Below the pieces are notes generated by a model. It searched no databases. It saw only the letters and a list, made by a program, of their open reading frames with translations, and was not told the origin of the DNA. DNA of 10,421 bases. Source: JBKBXU01 sp046313675. Lineage in GTDB: Bacteria; Bacteroidota; Bacteroidia; Cytophagales; Cytophagaceae. The translations under genes were made by a program, and so were the position numbers. Positions 1 through 5,353 of the stretch are shown here, piece after piece (within the stretch, counting starts at the first letter, position 1; every line of letters starts with the position of its first letter). The stretch lies in the NCBI GenBank assembly GCA_046313675.1, contig JBKBXU010000152.1, positions 1 to 10,421 on the forward strand. Direction: 5' to 3'.

Positions 1-144
1 GTAAGCCCTTTCAGGGAATTTTATGTAGCAGAGGATTATCATCATAATTATTTTAATAATAATCCATCTCAGCCGTATTGCTCCTATGTTATCCGACCCA
101 AGGTTGAGAAGTTTAAAAAAGTATTTAAGGATAAAATGAAATAA
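1..144 (+). CDS. msrA: Peptide methionine sulfoxide reductase MsrA, C-terminal end (5' truncated by window)
   Basis: This is the last 47 codons of an open frame that enters from the left edge and stops with TAA at 142-144. The translated end contains FYVAEDYHHNYF, then NNPSQPYCSYVIRPKVEKF, and finishes with a basic tail. This matches the conserved MsrA C-terminal signature (AEDYHQxYF, then NPxQPYC, then VIxPKVxKFRK). MsrA reduces methionine-S-sulfoxide in proteins, using thioredoxin, as part of oxidative damage repair in the cytoplasm (or in the periplasm if a signal peptide is present, which cannot be seen here). The catalytic N-terminal GCFW motif lies outside the window, so activity cannot be judged. 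The Cys in QPYC is common in this family. The family call is confident; only about a quarter of the protein is visible. Confidence 0.92.
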   Translation, partial: VSPFREFYVAEDYHHNYFNNNPSQPYCSYVIRPKVEKFKKVFKDKMK

Positions 145-188
145 GGGTAGGGGTAAGAATCCAGAGAACCAGATCGAATTTTCATACA

Positions 189-206
189 TTAATACTTGTT
201 AATACT
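189..206. repeat. Direct repeat just upstream of the 94-residue gene
   Basis: The 8-mer TTAATACT occurs at 189-196 and again at 199-206, separated by TG, so the period is 10 bp (one helical turn). It ends 2 bases before the ATG at 209. It could be a regulatory site or chance in AT-rich DNA; nothing else in the window repeats it. Confidence 0.4.
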
Positions 207-208
207 AT

Positions 209-493
209 ATGGGAGTACATATAGAAAAGATTCGGAAACCTGTTGTTGGATATGATCTTTCAAAACTTTTGGATAAAAAATTTCCGGAAGGTTCCAGGGT
301 AGACATGGAATGGCGGGGAAATGATTTGACTATGGTTACGGATAAAGAGGGTAGGGTAACTACACTGTTTATGGGTAAAAGGAAAAAAGGTGGTGGAATT
401 TACGGAGAACGCTATACAAGGAAAACCAAAATTAAAGAAGGTAAGCTTGTATATAGATGGGAGTGCCAGGGGAAAATATCTGGTAAACTTTAA
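209..493 (+). CDS. Small uncharacterised basic protein, 94 residues
   Basis: The product is a soluble 94-residue protein of unknown function. It starts at ATG 209 and stops at TAA 491-493, 64 nt after msrA on the same strand. No signal peptide or membrane segment is visible. The first 30 residues look helical and amphipathic (EKIRKPVVGYDLSKLLDKKF). The rest looks beta-rich and polar: a WRGNDLTMVTDKEGRVTTLF stretch (about residues 35-54), a GKRKKGGGIYGERYTRK segment (about 56-72), and a closing strand with YRWECQGK. The regular alternation of hydrophobic and charged residues, with Gly-containing turns, argues for a real folded protein. No Shine-Dalgarno sequence is visible, which is usual for this phylum. 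It may be co-transcribed with msrA, but that is inference. I do not recognise a named family. Confidence 0.7.
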   Translation: MGVHIEKIRKPVVGYDLSKLLDKKFPEGSRVDMEWRGNDLTMVTDKEGRVTTLFMGKRKKGGGIYGERYTRKTKIKEGKLVYRWECQGKISGKL

Positions 494-525
494 ATCATTA
501 TACTAAACTAAATATTGAGAATAAT

Positions 526-550
526 GGGCAGTGTAAAGCCTTTTATTTTT
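526..550 (+). terminator. Weak possible terminator after the 94-residue gene
   Basis: A short stem, GGGC (526-529) pairing with GCCT (538-541, one G-T pair), is followed by a T-rich run, TTTTATTTTT (541-550). It sits 33 nt after the stop codon and between two convergent genes, where a terminator is expected. The stem is only 4 bp, so this is weak. Confidence 0.25.
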
Positions 551-656
551 GAATATTTCGGGGTAATTCCAAGAAGGGTGGTAAATAATTAAATCTCGCC
601 GCCTTCAAAGACTGTTTTTTGGGTATATTGTTAAGTGTAATTTGTTGATAATTAAT

Positions 657-1166
657 TTATTCAGGTGTGTAAACGCCAAAAGTTTTATCGTCATAAAAAA
701 CGATAATTTTTTCTATTTTTTTACCATTTGGTGGTAAGATCGGGAGTATGTTGTCCGGAATAGATTTTTTCTTCTCTTCTTCAGGTTCAGGAGTAGATGC
801 CTCTTTGGTGTTTATATTTGTAATATTTTTATTTTCAGGTGAGGGTAAACTCTTTTCAGAAGATTCTGGTTTTTTAGACATGGGCTGTTCCGTTTTTTTA
901 GGTTTTACCTCATTGTCGTCCTCTATTTTGTCTACACCTCCAAATATATTTAATTGTTTCATAGTACCCTTGCCTGTTAATAGCCAATTAGGATCGATCT
1001 CAGGAAAACGGTTAAGCACCTTTTGAATAAATTCCAAACTTGGTTTGTTTCTCCCTGATAATATGTGTGATATGCCAGACCGTTGCACAGAAATTTCATC
1101 GGCAAACAGTGAAGGACTGTAGCCATACAATTCGATAATCTGTCGTATACGATCTAATAACTCCAT
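657..1166 (-). CDS. XRE-family helix-turn-helix transcriptional regulator with acidic/basic linker and conserved-looking C-terminal strand
   Basis: This is a probable DNA-binding repressor of 169 residues. Residues 5-64 form a Cro/C1-type HTH: SPSLFADEISVQRSGISHIL (17-36), then SGRNKPSLEFIQKVLNRFP (37-55), then the WLLTGKG motif (61-67) typical of short Bacteroidota and phage-like XRE proteins. Residues 80-140 are a disordered-looking linker rich in Lys, Glu, Pro, Ser and Asn. The last 20 residues (KKIEKIIVFYDDKTFGVYTP) look like a beta hairpin and could be a dimerisation or effector element. There is no protease or ligand domain. I chose ATG 1166, giving MELLDRI, over the upstream in-frame TTG at 1187, because the TTG lies inside and beyond the first operator palindrome. 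The gene faces the micropeptide gene across the operator array, so autoregulation plus control of the micropeptide and aldo-keto reductase genes is the likely role. The family call is confident; the targets are inferred. Confidence 0.88.
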   Translation of the reverse strand: MELLDRIRQIIELYGYSPSLFADEISVQRSGISHILSGRNKPSLEFIQKVLNRFPEIDPNWLLTGKGTMKQLNIFGGVDKIEDDNEVKPKKTEQPMSKKPESSEKSLPSPENKNITNINTKEASTPEPEEEKKKSIPDNILPILPPNGKKIEKIIVFYDDKTFGVYTPE

Positions 1167-1170
1167 GAGA

Positions 1171-1272
1171 TTTACAAATGTAAACAAAATACCGTTTACA
1201 ATTGTAAATATCTGAAATTTATAATTGTAAACCGTATTTACAAATGTAATTAATATTGTTTACAAATGTGAA
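1171..1272. promoter_or_regulatory. Array of five TTTACA-NN-TGTAAA palindromes (probable operators of the XRE regulator)
   Basis: Five 14-bp palindromes lie between the two divergent starts. They are 1171-1184 (TTTACAAATGTAAA, perfect arms), 1195-1208 (TTTACAATTGTAAA, fully symmetric), 1218-1231 (TTTATAATTGTAAA, one mismatch), 1237-1250 (TTTACAAATGTAAT, one mismatch) and 1259-1272 (TTTACAAATGTGAA, one mismatch). Centre-to-centre distances are 24, 23, 19 and 22 bp, near two helical turns, which would place bound dimers on roughly the same face of the DNA. A lone half site TTTACA is at 1310-1315. Site 1 ends 5 bases before the regulator ATG. The arrangement fits cooperative binding and autoregulation by the adjacent XRE protein; that assignment is inferred from position. 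Confidence 0.8.
1241..1248 (-). promoter_or_regulatory. Candidate -7 element for the regulator, embedded in operator site 4
   Basis: Read leftward, site 4 contains TACATTTG, an exact match to the Bacteroidota -7 consensus TAnnTTTG. Site 1 contains the same octamer at 1175-1182, but a start from there would leave almost no leader. From site 4 the leader would be roughly 65-70 nt and would cross sites 1-3. No TTTG -33 element sits at the usual 19-21 nt upstream, so this rests on the -7 match alone. If correct, repressor binding would directly cover the promoter. Confidence 0.4.
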
Positions 1273-1318
1273 TACTTAATGAGTTTAACAAGTATTGGAT
1301 AAACACAGTTTTACAGAT

Positions 1319-1325
1319 AGGAGGG
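1319..1325 (+). promoter_or_regulatory. Strong Shine-Dalgarno sequence (AGGAGGG) of the micropeptide gene
   Basis: AGGAGG (1319-1324) lies 9 nt before the ATG at 1334, which is near-ideal spacing. It stands out because no other gene in the window has a recognisable Shine-Dalgarno sequence, as is normal in Bacteroidota. It decides the start of the 33-residue gene and suggests that the gene is genuine. Confidence 0.75.
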
Positions 1326-1333
1326 ACGTGTAA

Positions 1334-1435
1334 ATGAAAAAAAGACTTAAAACTTTTATCATAATACTTTCAGTATTTCTTATAAATTTCTTTCTTGTTG
1401 CAGCGATTATTTATGATTTTATGTTACACCAATAG
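1334..1435 (+). CDS. 33-residue single-pass membrane micropeptide
   Basis: A 33-codon frame runs from ATG 1334 to TAG 1433-1435. The product has a short basic N-terminus (MKKRLK), one hydrophobic helix of about 20 residues (roughly 7-27, rich in Ile, Phe, Leu and Val), and a brief tail with Asp28 and a final LHQ. The positive-inside rule predicts a cytosolic N-terminus. No cleavable signal site or lipobox Cys is visible, so it should stay in the inner membrane. Support comes from the AGGAGG site at correct spacing, the adjoining operator array, and the 7-nt gap to the following aldo-keto reductase gene, which implies one transcript. Size and shape are shared by small regulatory membrane proteins and by type I toxin-like peptides; the sequence does not distinguish these. 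It was found by direct reading and is too short for usual ORF cut-offs. Function unknown. Confidence 0.68.
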   Translation: MKKRLKTFIIILSVFLINFFLVAAIIYDFMLHQ

Positions 1436-1442
1436 CTAAACT

Positions 1443-2477
1443 ATGGAATATTCGAAACTGGGCAACACGGATCTTGAGGTCAGCCGTATTTGCCTTGGCA
1501 CAATGACTTACGGAGAACAAAACACGTTGAATGAAGCGCATGAACAACTTAACTGTGCATTTGAGCAAGGAATAAATTTTATAGATGCGGCAGAAATGTA
1601 TCCTGTGCCAGGAAGGAAGGAAACTCAGGGATCCACCGAAAAAATAGTAGGTGAGTGGCTTAAAAGCCAAAAAAGAGAGAAAATCATTCTTGCTACAAAA
1701 GTTACCGGTCCAAACAAAGGATTATCCTATATAAGGGGAGGTCCAAATTTCAGTAAAACTCATATTCTGGAAGCTATAGAAGGGAGTCTAAAAAGGCTTC
1801 AAACGGATTACATAGATTTATATCAACTCCATTGGCCTGAGCGAAAAACAAATTATTTTGGACGCTTAGGGTATATCCATGATAAAAATGATCCATGGGA
1901 AGATAATTTCTTTTCCATACTTGAGGTGCTACAGGATCTGAAAAAACAAGGTAAAATACGGCACTTTGGTATTTCAAATGAAACACCCTGGGGCTTAATG
2001 CATTTTCTTCATTTGGGTGAAAAACATAATCTTCCGAGATGTCAAAGTATCCAAAATCCCTATAGTTTGCTAAACCGTACGTTTGAAGTAGGCCTTTCTG
2101 AGATTTCCATCAGAGAGCAGGTGGGTTTATTAGCTTATTCACCTCTGGCTTTTGGAGTTTTGACTGGGAAATACATTGGCCATAAACCTGAAAAATCCCG
2201 TCTCGCACTTTTTCCTCAAATGTCACGCTATTCTAACGAACAAGCTGATAAAGCTACCAGATTATATGTCCAACTGGCAAAAGAACGGTCTATAAGTCCT
2301 GTTCAACTAGCATTATCTTTTATTAACACGCGTCCATTTGTTACAAGTACAATAATTGGAGCTACCACTATGGCACAATTACAAGAAAATATTGAGAGCA
2401 TAAACTATAAAGCAGACAATGACTTGTTGCAAGCTATTGAAGCTATTAATTCTAAATTTCCAAATCCTGCTCCCTAG
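1443..2477 (+). CDS. tas: Tas-like NADPH-dependent aldo-keto reductase
   Basis: A cytosolic aldo-keto reductase of 344 residues, matching the length of E. coli Tas (about 346). It should form a (beta/alpha)8 barrel that reduces aldehydes or ketones with NADPH. The catalytic tetrad is intact: Asp48 and Tyr53 in NFIDAAEMYP, Lys86 in LATKV, and His130 in LYQLHWPER. The N-terminal MEYSKLGNTDLEVSRICLGT and the KETQGSTEKIVGEWL segment (about 59-73) are Tas signatures. The C-terminal cofactor-binding part includes LLAYSPLAFGVLTGKY and, later, STIIGATTMAQLQENI. The start at ATG 1443 fits the family N-terminus. The gene follows the micropeptide gene by 7 nt and so is probably under the divergent XRE regulator. 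E. coli tas was found through tyrosine prototrophy suppression, but the natural substrate of this subfamily is not settled. The family call is firm; the exact substrate is unknown. Confidence 0.93.
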   Translation: MEYSKLGNTDLEVSRICLGTMTYGEQNTLNEAHEQLNCAFEQGINFIDAAEMYPVPGRKETQGSTEKIVGEWLKSQKREKIILATKVTGPNKGLSYIRGGPNFSKTHILEAIEGSLKRLQTDYIDLYQLHWPERKTNYFGRLGYIHDKNDPWEDNFFSILEVLQDLKKQGKIRHFGISNETPWGLMHFLHLGEKHNLPRCQSIQNPYSLLNRTFEVGLSEISIREQVGLLAYSPLAFGVLTGKYIGHKPEKSRLALFPQMSRYSNEQADKATRLYVQLAKERSISPVQLALSFINTRPFVTSTIIGATTMAQLQENIESINYKADNDLLQAIEAINSKFPNPAP

Positions 2478-2508
2478 TTTTGAGTCGTATTTAGTAATAA
2501 TTATTATA

Positions 2509-2537
2509 TCTGATAAATGAATATTTATATTATCAGA
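2509..2537. repeat. Inverted repeat between tas and the kinase gene
   Basis: TCTGATAA (2509-2516) and TTATCAGA (2530-2537) are perfect 8-bp arms around a 13-nt AT-rich loop. The element lies 32 nt after the tas stop codon. There is no T tract on the plus strand (AAAA follows), so it is not a classical terminator; it may stabilise the tas 3' end or bind a protein. Confidence 0.45.
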
Positions 2538-2601
2538 AAAGATATCAACAATTTTAAACAAAGCCAATATTTGAGATGTTTTGCCTTGAAAATCATTAGC
2601 T

Positions 2602-3687
2602 ATGTTTACAATTTCTTCTGAATTTCAGTTTTTTGCAGATAATTTACCGCAGATTGTATGGACATCAAATACAGATGGCAATCTTGATTATTTTAATACT
2701 TTCTGGTATAAATTTACCGGCTTAAGCTACGAAGAATCCAAAGATCTGGGTATCCAGCAAATATTGCATGAAGAGGATAGGGAAGATACTATTCAGTTAT
2801 GGAAGAACTCATTTATGCTTGGGGAGAATTTTGAAAAAGAATACCGCTTAAAAAGCTCAGAGGGCAAATATCACTGGTTTCTGGCACGTGCTATTCCCAT
2901 GAAAGATGATAAAGGTAATATTGTAAAATGGTTTGGGACCTGTACCGACATACAGAAAAGTAAAGAGCAAAGCCAAAAGCTTGAAGAATTAAACAAGGAA
3001 TTGGTCGTGATTAATGGAGATATAGATAATTTTATTTATACTGCTTCACATGAACTAAAGGCTCCTGTTTCAAACCTTCAGGGTTTGATTGAGGCTATTA
3101 ACGATGTCGTAGTTAACCATAAAAAAGATGAAGATTGCGATGTTATGGTCGATATGATGAATCAATCAGTCGGGCAGTTGAATCGTACCATAAACGACCT
3201 TATTAACATCACCAAAGTTCAGAGGGAGCTTAACGGACATAAGCATAAAGTTAATCTGAATGAAGCTTTGGGGGAAGCAATTGAAGCCCTTAAAGCCCAT
3301 ATACAAGCATCAGGTACCATTTTACGTACCGATTTTCGCGAGCCATTTGTCTACCTGAATAGAGAAAATATGAAAAGCATATTTTATAACATGCTGTCTA
3401 ATTCCGTAAAATTTAGGTCAATGGATAGGGTAAATATGGTGGAACTATATTCTTATAGAGAAAATGGATATACATTAGTGGGTATCAGGGATAATGGATT
3501 AGGCATTAACCCAAGGAAAAAAAATAAATTATTCTCTATGTTTCGTAGATTGCACCCTGAAGTGGAAGGAAGCGGTGTTGGCCTCTATACCGTAAAAAGA
3601 ATGGTAGAAAATGCACACGGAAAGATTGACCTTGTTTCTGAAGAAGGAAAGGGTTCGGATTTCAAAATTTATTTCAAAAATCAATAA
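2602..3687 (+). CDS. Soluble PAS-domain sensor histidine kinase
   Basis: A 361-residue sensor kinase with no signal peptide or membrane helix, so it senses a cytosolic cue. Residues 6-118 form a PAS domain with PAC end (FFADNLPQIVWTSNTDGNLD, then YRLKSSEGKYHWFLARAIPM, then WFGTCTDIQ). A short coiled coil (about 119-140) leads to the HisKA domain, with phosphoacceptor His150 in FIYTASHELKAPVSN. The HATPase_c domain has the N box FYNMLSNSVKF (261-271), the G1 box RDNGLGI (296-302), an F box around LFSMF, and the G2 box GSGVGLYTVKRM (323-334), so it should be catalytically complete. No receiver domain is fused and no response regulator gene is nearby, so the partner is unknown. The stop codon overlaps the start of pgeF by one base. 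ATG 2602 starts directly at the PAS domain, as in many Bacteroidota kinases. The PAS ligand is unknown. Confidence 0.93.
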   Translation: MFTISSEFQFFADNLPQIVWTSNTDGNLDYFNTFWYKFTGLSYEESKDLGIQQILHEEDREDTIQLWKNSFMLGENFEKEYRLKSSEGKYHWFLARAIPMKDDKGNIVKWFGTCTDIQKSKEQSQKLEELNKELVVINGDIDNFIYTASHELKAPVSNLQGLIEAINDVVVNHKKDEDCDVMVDMMNQSVGQLNRTINDLINITKVQRELNGHKHKVNLNEALGEAIEALKAHIQASGTILRTDFREPFVYLNRENMKSIFYNMLSNSVKFRSMDRVNMVELYSYRENGYTLVGIRDNGLGINPRKKNKLFSMFRRLHPEVEGSGVGLYTVKRMVENAHGKIDLVSEEGKGSDFKIYFKNQ

Positions 3688-4472
3688 TGCTCCAGTATAA
3701 ATTTCAAAATGACTTAGCTCTCTACCAATTTAATAATCTATCATTGGTTAAAGAAATAAATCATTTTATATCAGGAAGAGAAGGAGGGGTAAGTGAGGAT
3801 CACACAGGTACGCTGAATTTGAGCTTTAATGTTGGCGATAAGGAAGAAAATGTAATGGAAAACAGAAGTAGGGTTGCCGCAGCAATGAACTGTGAACCTC
3901 CCAACCTGGTCATTCCCGGGCAGACGCACGGTAATAAGGTAGGAATAGTTGACAGAGTAAAAGATTTCCCGGATACCGATGCATTGATTACCAATAAAAA
4001 AGGGATATGTATAGCGGTAATGTCTGCTGACTGTGTACCGGTACTGCTTTATGACAGACAAAATCATGCCGTTGCTGCTGTTCATGCAGGTTGGCGTGGG
4101 ACAGTCGGTAAAATACTTTCTCTTACCTTAGAAAAGATGGTTTCCACTTATGGCACCAATCCGGAAAACGTACTTGCCGGGATCGGCCCTTCTATATGCC
4201 AGGATGTGTATCAGGTAGGAGAGGAAGTGGTTGAACGGTTCCTCAAAGCCTTTGGCGAACATAAACAGCTAATTCATATTGATCCCGAGTCAGGCAAAGG
4301 GTATCCTGACCTATGGGAGGCCAATAAGCAACAACTGCTATCTTTAGGAGTTCCTGAAGAATCCATTGAGGTAGCAGGAATCTGCACCTATTCAAACCCA
4401 AACATGTTTTTTTCCGCCCGTCAATCTCAAAATAAGGCCGGTCGGTTTGCCGCAGGAATTATATTAAGATAA
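3687..4472 (+). CDS. pgeF: Purine nucleoside phosphorylase / peptidoglycan editing factor PgeF (YfiH, DUF152 family)
   Basis: A cytosolic 261-residue member of the YfiH/FAMIN family, formerly called polyphenol oxidase or laccase. Family members cleave adenosine, inosine and guanosine with phosphate and can deaminate adenosine. In E. coli, PgeF keeps L-Ser out of peptidoglycan precursors. The zinc-binding residues are present: His81 in IPGQTHGN, Cys116 in VMSADCVPVLL, and His133 in AAVHAGWRGT. Other hallmarks are SGREGGVS near the start, LNLSFNVGD (43-51), AGIGPSICQDVYQVG, and the closing ICTYSNPNMFFSARQ and GRFAAGIIL. Length is normal for the family. The start ATG 3687 uses the last base of the kinase stop (TAATG), suggesting translational coupling. 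Which activity matters in this organism cannot be read from the sequence. Confidence 0.95.
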   Translation: MLQYKFQNDLALYQFNNLSLVKEINHFISGREGGVSEDHTGTLNLSFNVGDKEENVMENRSRVAAAMNCEPPNLVIPGQTHGNKVGIVDRVKDFPDTDALITNKKGICIAVMSADCVPVLLYDRQNHAVAAVHAGWRGTVGKILSLTLEKMVSTYGTNPENVLAGIGPSICQDVYQVGEEVVERFLKAFGEHKQLIHIDPESGKGYPDLWEANKQQLLSLGVPEESIEVAGICTYSNPNMFFSARQSQNKAGRFAAGIILR

Positions 4473-4560
4473 TTGAATTTATTTCAGACTTTTCCGGTTT
4501 AGAATCCGGCAGGTAAGCCAGCTGAAGGTTGAAAAAATATTTTGTGGTATAAAGCGTAAA

Positions 4561-4611
4561 ATGTGCCAAATTTATTCTACCTTTTCGCACTTTTATCAAA
4601 CCCATATATGA
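4561..4611 (+). other. Possible 16-codon upstream reading frame overlapping the YkgJ start
   Basis: ATG 4561 opens a 16-codon frame (MCQIYSTFSHFYQTHI) ending in TGA 4609-4611, which overlaps the downstream ATG 4608 as ATGA. It could be a leader frame that feeds ribosomes to the next gene by termination-reinitiation, or chance. No ribosome site is seen before it. Confidence 0.25.
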
Positions 4612-5195
4612 CTCTGCTAAAGAAAGTTAAAGCTGTTCAAAAAGTATATGAAGAGCTGGATGCTGAAATCGAAAAATTTAAAACCACTTCTGTGCTGAAA
4701 TGCAAAGAAGGTTGTGGAGAATGTTGCAAAAAAGCCGATATTGAAGCTACGCCTATTGAATTTCTTCCTTTAGCCTATTACTTGTACCATCAGGGGAAGG
4801 CACTCGATTTTTGGGAAAAAATTAAAAAAACCGAAGATCCCTTCTGTGCCTTATTCAATCCATTTCTAAGTAACTTCGGCGGATTGTGCACTGAATATCC
4901 ATATAGGGGATTAATTTGCAGACTTTTTGGTTTTTCAGCTACCAAAGATAAAGATGGCCATGCTAAACTTATTACCTGCAAACTTATTAAATCAGAGCAG
5001 GCTGAGGTTTATCAGCAAGCATTGGAAACAATCAAATCAGGCGGCAATATACCTGTTATGAGTGATTTCTATATGAAATTGTATGCAATTGACTTTAACC
5101 TTTCCGGAAAGTTCTATCCCATCAATCAAGCTATGCGAATGGCTCTTGAAACAGTCATGAATTATTATTCTTACAGGACTAAAAGGACAGGTTAA
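4608..5195 (+). CDS. YkgJ-family cysteine cluster protein (putative zinc/iron-binding)
   Basis: A 195-residue cytosolic protein of the YkgJ/UPF0153 cysteine-cluster family, annotated as metal-chelating; its biochemical role is not known. The cluster is LKCKEGCGECCKKADI (Cys32, Cys36, Cys39, Cys40), followed by PIEFLPLAYYL, Cys80, and the second conserved part CTEYPYRGLICRLFGFS with Cys94 and Cys104, plus Cys124 in the ITCKL segment. These spaced cysteines fit a metal or Fe-S site. A short amphipathic helix (about 3-25) precedes the cluster. I prefer ATG 4608 (MTLLKKVKAVQ). The alternative GTG at 4563 in the same frame would add 15 hydrophobic residues (PNLFYLFALLSNPY) that the family does not usually have. 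The gene stands alone, 90-135 nt after pgeF and 158 nt before hisA. Confidence 0.86.
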   Translation: MTLLKKVKAVQKVYEELDAEIEKFKTTSVLKCKEGCGECCKKADIEATPIEFLPLAYYLYHQGKALDFWEKIKKTEDPFCALFNPFLSNFGGLCTEYPYRGLICRLFGFSATKDKDGHAKLITCKLIKSEQAEVYQQALETIKSGGNIPVMSDFYMKLYAIDFNLSGKFYPINQAMRMALETVMNYYSYRTKRTG

Positions 5196-5234
5196 TATCC
5201 ATAAAGAAAATAAGTTGTTTCCTGAGTCCTATTT
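5174..5234 (+). terminator. Possible terminator after the YkgJ gene
   Basis: An AGGACAGG stretch near the stop codon (about 5184-5191) can pair with CCTGAGTCCT (5220-5229) if two bases are bulged. A farther AGGACT (5175-5180) can also pair with AGTCCT. A T run (ATTTTT) follows at 5230-5235. The loop is long (about 28 nt) and part of the stem lies in the coding region, so support is modest. Confidence 0.3.
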
Positions 5235-5328
5235 TTAAGCCGGATGTTTATTGCCAATTATAAGATCTGTTCCTTATTGATCCTGATGTTATATCTGTTT
5301 CAGCTTTTTATTTAAGCCTTAAATTCCG

Positions 5329-5335
5329 TAATTTG
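5329..5335 (+). promoter_or_regulatory. Weak candidate -7 element for the hisA-hisF-hisIE operon
   Basis: TAATTTG is one base shorter than the Bacteroidota -7 consensus TAnnTTTG and lies 18 nt before the hisA ATG. No clear TTTG element sits at the -33 distance. The 158-nt gap before hisA shows no attenuator-like His codon run or T-box-like structure that I can recognise. Confidence 0.22.
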
Positions 5336-5353
5336 CTTGCACAATTTTAAACT

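Noticed and set aside
748..1026. Plus-strand 92-codon frame within the regulator gene
   Set aside because: It is the antisense shadow of the Lys/Glu/Ser-rich linker: a Ser/Phe-rich composition with no protein-like pattern.
1167..1187. Upstream TTG start (1187) for the XRE regulator, adding seven residues
   Set aside because: These codons fall within and next to the first operator palindrome, the added residues do not belong to the HTH fold, and ATG 1166 gives the usual short N-terminus.
1171..1272. CRISPR-like array
   Set aside because: The repeats are 14-bp palindromes with AT-rich gaps of only 5-10 bp, not 28-37-bp repeats with unique spacers, and there are no cas genes.
1171..1272. BlaI/MecI or CopY operator, because the core TACANNTGTA is the same
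   Set aside because: No BlaI/CopY-type winged-helix regulator, sensor protease, beta-lactamase or copper gene is present; the adjacent regulator is XRE-type.
3771..4085. Minus-strand frames inside pgeF
   Set aside because: Shadow frames opposite a clearly conserved gene; no plausible protein pattern.
4485..4512. CCGG-TTTAGAAT-CCGG hairpin after pgeF as a terminator
   Set aside because: The stem is only 4 bp with no T run after it.
4563..4607. GTG start for the YkgJ protein with a hydrophobic N-terminal extension
   Set aside because: The extension is not typical of the family and is too short and poorly charged for a signal peptide; ATG 4608 is preferred.
5196..5353. Histidine attenuator or T-box before hisA
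   Set aside because: No run of His codons in a leader peptide, no T-box motif and no convincing alternative stems were found.
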